The position numbers were made by a program, and so were the translations under genes. The notes below the pieces were generated by a model, which saw only the letters and a program-made list of their open reading frames with translations, was not told the DNA's origin and did no database searches. Of a DNA stretch of 64,000 nt, positions 60,184-64,000 are shown one piece after another (within the stretch, counting starts at the first letter, position 1; every line of letters starts with the position of its first letter). Source of the stretch: Ruminococcus flavefaciens (GTDB lineage Bacteria; Bacillota; Clostridia; Oscillospirales; Ruminococcaceae); assembly GCF_900108555.1 (NCBI RefSeq), contig NZ_FNWV01000007.1, forward strand, positions 161,614-225,613, read 5' to 3'.

Positions 60184-60585
60184 ATGGCTGATATAGAAAC
60201 ACTTGAAAAAGTACGAGAATTGTTCAGAAATGACCGATTTGCCACTGAAATGGGAGCAGTCATCGATGAGATAGACGACCATTACGCAAAGGTGAGCCTT
60301 GTTATAAACGAGCATCACAAGAATGCTGTCGGCGGTATAATGGGCGGAGTTTACTTCACACTTGCGGATTTTGCATTTGCTGTGGCTTCAAACTGGCAGA
60401 AAGCAGGAGTAGTAGGACTCAACTGCGATGCTTCGTTTATCGGAGTGCCGAAAACTCAGCGAATTATCGCAGAGGCAAAGCTCATAAAGGACGGCAGGAG
60501 CATCTGCTGTTACAACGTGGATATACGCGATGAGCAGGGAAATCCTGTTGCTGCCGTGCAGTGCATGGGATTCAGAAAAGCGTAA
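60184..60585 (+). CDS. PaaI-type hotdog thioesterase
   Basis: 133 residues. FATEMGAVIDEIDDHYAKVS (in part), HHKNAVGGIMGGVYFTLADFAFAVASN (in part; HxNxxGxxHGG-like with Met in place of the His), VGLNCDASFIGVPKTQRIIAEA, RSICCYNVDIRDEQGN. Likely hydrolyses an acyl-CoA. The variant at the usual His of the HGG motif is visible and may alter activity. Confidence 0.88.
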   Translation: MADIETLEKVRELFRNDRFATEMGAVIDEIDDHYAKVSLVINEHHKNAVGGIMGGVYFTLADFAFAVASNWQKAGVVGLNCDASFIGVPKTQRIIAEAKLIKDGRSICCYNVDIRDEQGNPVAAVQCMGFRKA

Positions 60586-60587
60586 AA

Positions 60588-60630
60588 AAAAGTCTCTTTT
60601 ATCAGTTTGTACTGAATAAAGAGACTTTAT
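60588..60630. terminator. Bidirectional terminator between convergent genes
   Basis: AAAGTCTCTTTTATCAGT (60588-60605) pairs with ACTGAATAAAGAGACTTT (60610-60627) with one mismatch or two; A8 on the left and TATTTTTAT on the right. Confidence 0.85.
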
Positions 60631-60632
60631 TT

Positions 60633-62543
60633 TTATACAAATTCGGAGAGCCTTGCTCTTTTCTTTTCCTTTTTGACAGCGTACATCTTGTCATCGGCTT
60701 TGTCGATGACATCGTAGATAGTGTCGTCATCTTCTTCGGAAGTGATTATACTTCCGATACTTGCGGATATGGTATAGGGCTTTTTTACTATACTGTTTAT
60801 GTTTTCAAGCTCGTCATAGAAGCAGTTTTCAAGCTCCTCCGCATCGTTTTCGTGAGCATTTGCGGTAAGGATAACGAATTCGTCACCGCCGAAACGGGCA
60901 CAGACCCTTCTTGTGCCGCTGCACTTGCGTATAATGGCTGCAAGACGCTGTATAGCAAAGTCTCCCTCATTGTGACCGTAGTTGTCATTGATGTACTTCA
61001 GACCGTCCATATCTATAAAGCTTATCAATACTTTATTATGGTGGGCGATACTTTCTTTGAATATATTCTCGGCAATATTGAAGAAACCGTTGCGGTTATA
61101 GATATTGCAGAGGGGATCGATGACATACAGGCGGTTGAGCTCGTCCATAGCCTTGTTGATATGGCAGAGCTTGCGTATATTTTCAATTGAGATGCTGAGA
61201 TCCATTGTAAGAGTATGGCACAGCAGACTTGATATAGGGAAATCACTGTTGGTGATTATGTAATATCCGAGGCATCTCTCGCTGAAATGGAGAGGGAGAA
61301 AATAATTGACTTCAAAGCCTTTGCCGAAGCCATCGGGGAACATATCCCTGCTCGGGAAAAGGTCAACGCTTCTTCGGCTGCCTTTATCAAGAATAAGCGG
61401 AGCTGTCATATATCTGGAATAGCCTGTGCGGCTTGAAAGGTCGGGAGCGGAAACGTAAGTCTCCTGCCAGTCCTCAATAAGACAGAGGCAGAACTTTTCA
61501 AGATTAAGGTCGTTCATGTTCTGAGCGATGACCTCAAAGGTCGAAGCTACGGTCTCGGCACCTGCAAGCTCGGCAGTGAGCTTATTGAGCGCGTGGATAT
61601 TATTGTTCGTGACTTCCATGCGGTTGTAGGTTTTCTTCTTGTATGTTTTAAGGTCGTCGGCAGTTTCGTCTGTACAGCCGCAGCTTTCAGAGAAAACAGG
61701 TGACGATTTAAGTATAGTGGCTTTCGGCTGTTTATTGCCGTAGAGCAGATTTACAAGGATATCACAGGCTTTATAGCCTGCTTCAAAAAGCGGACGCTTT
61801 ACAGTTGTAAGTGCTGGGGAAGAATTACGGGCGTTGAACGTATTGTCAAAACCTGTAACGATAACGTCGTCAGGTACTTTATACCCGTATTTTTCCAGTG
61901 AAGATACTACTGTAAGAGCCATGCTGTCATTGGCACATATAAAAGCATCGGGAAGTGAAAGTCCCGACCTTACGAATTCGTCGATAGCTTCCTTGCCGTC
62001 GTGGCTGCGGAAATTACCGTAAAAAACGCGCTTTTCATCAAGCTCCACACCGTTTTCAGCCATTGCCTCACGAACAGCATCAAAGCGCAGACGCGCTTCG
62101 GGATTTGCGAGAGGACCTGTTATGCAGTTGATGACCTTAGCATGATGATGCTTGATTATATGCTCGACCAGCTCTTTCATTACGGAGTAGTTATCGATAC
62201 ATATACTGTAGAACTCAGGATCGTCTGTAGGTTCAAAAACAACTGTAGGCTTGTGTGCGGCGGTTATATCACTGAGGAGCTTGTGACGGATCTCGGGATC
62301 GCCAAAAGTGTTTAGCATAAGCAATATACCGTCGAATTTTGAATAATCTATCAGGTCGTAGATACTGTATTCGCCGAGATCGAATCTTCTGTTGTTGACA
62401 AGTCCGCCGAAAGCAGCGAAAAATGACACGCTCAGCTGGTTCTCTTCAGCAGATCGGTTTATACCGCATATAATGTTGTTCTGATACTCTTCGTCAAGTG
62501 CCGAAACAACAACTGCGATCTTTTTAGTGTTCCCAGAATCCAT
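60633..62543 (-). CDS. Diguanylate cyclase with LacI-like ligand-binding domain
   Basis: 636 residues. Residues about 8-285 are a periplasmic-binding/LacI-type sugar-sensor fold without a signal peptide or helix-turn-helix (IAVVVSALDEEYQNNIICGI, DGILLMLNTFGDPE, PDAFICANDSMALTVVSSLEK, DDVIVTGFDNTFNARNSSPALTTV in part). Then a coiled segment and a GAF-like middle, and a C-terminal GGDEF domain: LYVIDPLCNIYNRNGF, SFIDMDGLKYINDNYGH, RFGGDEFVIL. The catalytic GGDEF is intact; I see no RxxD inhibitory site. So a cytoplasmic ligand would tune c-di-GMP synthesis. It is divergent from the GH11 xylanase gene. Confidence 0.93.
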   Translation of the reverse strand: MDSGNTKKIAVVVSALDEEYQNNIICGINRSAEENQLSVSFFAAFGGLVNNRRFDLGEYSIYDLIDYSKFDGILLMLNTFGDPEIRHKLLSDITAAHKPTVVFEPTDDPEFYSICIDNYSVMKELVEHIIKHHHAKVINCITGPLANPEARLRFDAVREAMAENGVELDEKRVFYGNFRSHDGKEAIDEFVRSGLSLPDAFICANDSMALTVVSSLEKYGYKVPDDVIVTGFDNTFNARNSSPALTTVKRPLFEAGYKACDILVNLLYGNKQPKATILKSSPVFSESCGCTDETADDLKTYKKKTYNRMEVTNNNIHALNKLTAELAGAETVASTFEVIAQNMNDLNLEKFCLCLIEDWQETYVSAPDLSSRTGYSRYMTAPLILDKGSRRSVDLFPSRDMFPDGFGKGFEVNYFLPLHFSERCLGYYIITNSDFPISSLLCHTLTMDLSISIENIRKLCHINKAMDELNRLYVIDPLCNIYNRNGFFNIAENIFKESIAHHNKVLISFIDMDGLKYINDNYGHNEGDFAIQRLAAIIRKCSGTRRVCARFGGDEFVILTANAHENDAEELENCFYDELENINSIVKKPYTISASIGSIITSEEDDDTIYDVIDKADDKMYAVKKEKKRARLSEFV

Positions 62544-63040
62544 ATTATCCCCTCTAAAAATCAGAAAATAAGTTTATACTTATTTATATTATAATATATC
62601 CATATAAAAAAATAAAGGTTTTGAGAATTTTTTCGGTGTTTTACACATCTGAAAATGTTCCTCTTTGTGCATACCTACAAAAGAAAATTTAATAATATAA
62701 AGCTGTAAAATGGTAAAATCATAATATAAAGTGGAAAATATTACTGACCATTTTTATATAATGAGGGGAAAATCACTGCCGTCAAATTGTAAAACGGTGG
62801 GTGGCAATCAATATAATTTTTGTGTATATGCTATAAATATATAATATAGTTGAAAGGAAAAAAGTCAGCACAAAAAGTAATATTTTACAATAAATCTACC
62901 ACTTGTAAATAGCATTTTTCCTCGAAAAATAGCAAGTTAAAGTGCTATCACAGTAGAGTGTATAAAAATACGCAACATTCAGCGGCTAAAATGTACAAAA
63001 ACAGCAAAAAATGAGCAAGTGAAATTATTGTTAGCAAATT
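62544..63040. other. AT-rich gene-free region upstream of the xylanase gene
   Basis: About 500 bases without a convincing reading frame. A small inverted structure at 62901-62937, ACTTG..ATTTTTC ctc GAAAAAT..CAAGT, is visible. The rest is poly-A/T-rich sequence typical of long promoter regions. The promoter of the diguanylate cyclase gene must lie at its left end. Confidence 0.5.
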
Positions 63041-63069
63041 TTGACTTGAATAGTTCACAGAAATGTAAT
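63041..63069 (+). promoter_or_regulatory. Possible promoter of the GH11 xylanase gene
   Basis: TTGACT (63041-63046), 17 bases, TGTAAT (63064-63069). It implies a leader of about 120 bases. Confidence 0.5.
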
Positions 63070-63084
63070 AAAATGATAACAGAA

Positions 63085-63140
63085 GCTAAGGAAGAGGAGG
63101 GACGCGAAAACAGCATAGTGTTTTTGTGCTTTTCCTTAGC
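63085..63140 (+). other. Structured 5' leader of the GH11 xylanase mRNA
   Basis: GCTAAGGAA (63085-63093) pairs with TTCCTTAGC (63132-63140), enclosing GAGGAGGGACGCGAAAACAG and a T-rich stretch. No known riboswitch class recognised. Confidence 0.5.
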
Positions 63141-63194
63141 CAAGACGAGAAGATATCATTTATTATTACGAAATGAAAGTGAGGAATGATCGAC

Positions 63195-64000
63195 ATGAAA
63201 AAGAGCAACTTTAAAAGATTTGTCAGCGCAGGCATTACTGCACTGATGGTTGCTTCAAGTATCCCTGCTGTTCCTGCTGTAGTAGCAAATGCTGCTGACC
63301 AGCAGACAAGAGGCAATATCGGCGGATACGACTATGAAATGTGGAATCAGAATGGTCAAGGTCAGGTTTCAATGCAGCCAGGTGCAGGATCATTTACCTG
63401 CTCATGGAGCAACATTGAGAACTTCCTTGCTCGTATGGGCAAGAACTATGACAGTAAGAAGCAGAATTATAAGAGCATAGGCTCTGATATCACTCTTACT
63501 TATGACGTTGAGTACACTCCAAGAGGAAACTCGTATATGTGCGTATACGGCTGGACAAGAAATCCTCTTATGGAATACTACATCGTTGAAGGCTGGGGCG
63601 ACTGGAGACCACCCGGAAACGGCGCAGAGAGCAAGGGTACAGTAACTCTTGACGGAAACACATACGACATTGCTAAGACAATGCGTTACAACCAGCCATC
63701 ACTTGACGGTACAGCAACATTCCCACAGTACTGGAGCATTCGTAAAACAAGCGGTTCAGCTAATAACCAGATGAACAAGATGAGCGGTACTATCCATGTC
63801 GGCAAGCACTTTGATGCATGGTCAAAGGCAGGCCTCGATATGTCAGGTACACTTTACGAAGTATCACTCAATATCGAAGGTTACAGATCAAACGGATCTG
63901 CTAATGTAAAGAGCGTAAGAGTTTACGAGAACGGTCTCGGTGACAATCCGAATCCGGGCACAACAACACCTGTACAGACAGTAAAGGCTGATGATAACGG
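63195..64000 (+). CDS. GH11 endo-1,4-beta-xylanase, 3' part outside window
   Basis: 268 residues visible, GTGAGGA upstream. Signal peptide (VVANAADQQ), GH11 domain from about 37: GGYDYEMWNQNG, FTCSWSNIENFLAR, NPLMEYYIVEGWGDWRPPG with nucleophile Glu127, GTIHVGKHFDAWSKAG, VSLNIEGYRSNGSA with acid/base Glu228. Both catalytic Glu are present, so it should be active, unlike the homologue at 16565. A Pro/Thr linker begins at about 253 and the window ends there; further modules or a dockerin are likely. It cleaves xylan backbones. Confidence 0.95.
   Translation, partial: MKKSNFKRFVSAGITALMVASSIPAVPAVVANAADQQTRGNIGGYDYEMWNQNGQGQVSMQPGAGSFTCSWSNIENFLARMGKNYDSKKQNYKSIGSDITLTYDVEYTPRGNSYMCVYGWTRNPLMEYYIVEGWGDWRPPGNGAESKGTVTLDGNTYDIAKTMRYNQPSLDGTATFPQYWSIRKTSGSANNQMNKMSGTIHVGKHFDAWSKAGLDMSGTLYEVSLNIEGYRSNGSANVKSVRVYENGLGDNPNPGTTTPVQTVKADDN

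Noticed and set aside
63085..63140. Possible c-di-GMP riboswitch in the xylanase leader (GGGACGCGAAAAC resembles a part of GEMM)
   Set aside because: The GCAAACC and tetraloop/receptor parts expected of GEMM-I are missing; only one short block matches.

Overview
The window looks like a chromosomal segment of a cellulosome-forming Ruminococcus (closest in style to R. flavefaciens or R. champanellensis). This rests on eight secreted proteins with type I dockerins, one of which also carries a cohesin-like domain, on long Thr-rich linkers, on GH9, GH11, GH53 and a probable GH124 module, and on Firmicutes housekeeping genes (secA, rpsF-ssb-rpsR, hslO, hflX, IreB family). The species is inferred from style. 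There are no rRNA or tRNA genes, CRISPR arrays or complete insertion sequences that I can see.

Layout. 0-3.1 kb: the N-terminal part of a papain-like protease and an OmpR-type two-component system. 3.3-18.7 kb: a cluster of secreted proteins, mostly dockerin-bearing and mostly apparently non-catalytic. It holds a Cthe_2159-type beta-helix lipoprotein, a tandem-repeat dockerin protein, a cohesin-dockerin protein, two CotH-domain dockerin proteins, a GH9-fold dockerin protein lacking both catalytic acids, and a frameshifted GH11 homologue lacking its nucleophile. 19.0-26.6 kb: a six-gene operon (anchored protein, M13 metallopeptidase, FtsX-type ABC transporter, LytTR response regulator, AgrC-like kinase) behind a promoter with two 11-bp direct repeats at 21-bp spacing, the layout of a LytTR operator. 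26.7-31.4 kb: cell-wall amidase, TSCPD protein, anchored GH25 lysozyme, IreB homologue, phosphopantetheinyl transferase and a run of tiny membrane proteins.

31.5-43.9 kb: secA, a lipoprotein, methyltransferase-hslO-HAD phosphatase, a GH53 galactanase with dockerin, a NERD protein, rpsF-ssb-rpsR, a cation/proton antiporter and ispF. 43.9-49 kb: Thr-rich lipoprotein, an unannotated 30-residue peptide gene behind a secreted protein, a probable GH124 endoglucanase with dockerin, a MIF-like tautomerase and a methionine gamma-lyase-like enzyme. 49.3-55.9 kb: tight operon queA-PAS-tgt-membrane protein-GIY-YIG-hflX. 56.1-59.5 kb: asd-dapA-dapB behind a lysine riboswitch. 59.6-62.5 kb: GNAT, hotdog thioesterase and a LacI-like/GGDEF sensor. 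63.2 kb to the end: the start of an intact GH11 xylanase.

How the parts fit: the dockerin proteins should assemble on scaffoldins outside the cell, with the cohesin-dockerin protein as adaptor. Three sequence classes of dockerin suggest more than one docking specificity. The 3.3-18.7 kb cluster is the most interesting part, because substrate binding and anchoring seem to dominate over catalysis there. Palindromic intergenic repeats of several families recur between 37 and 59 kb.
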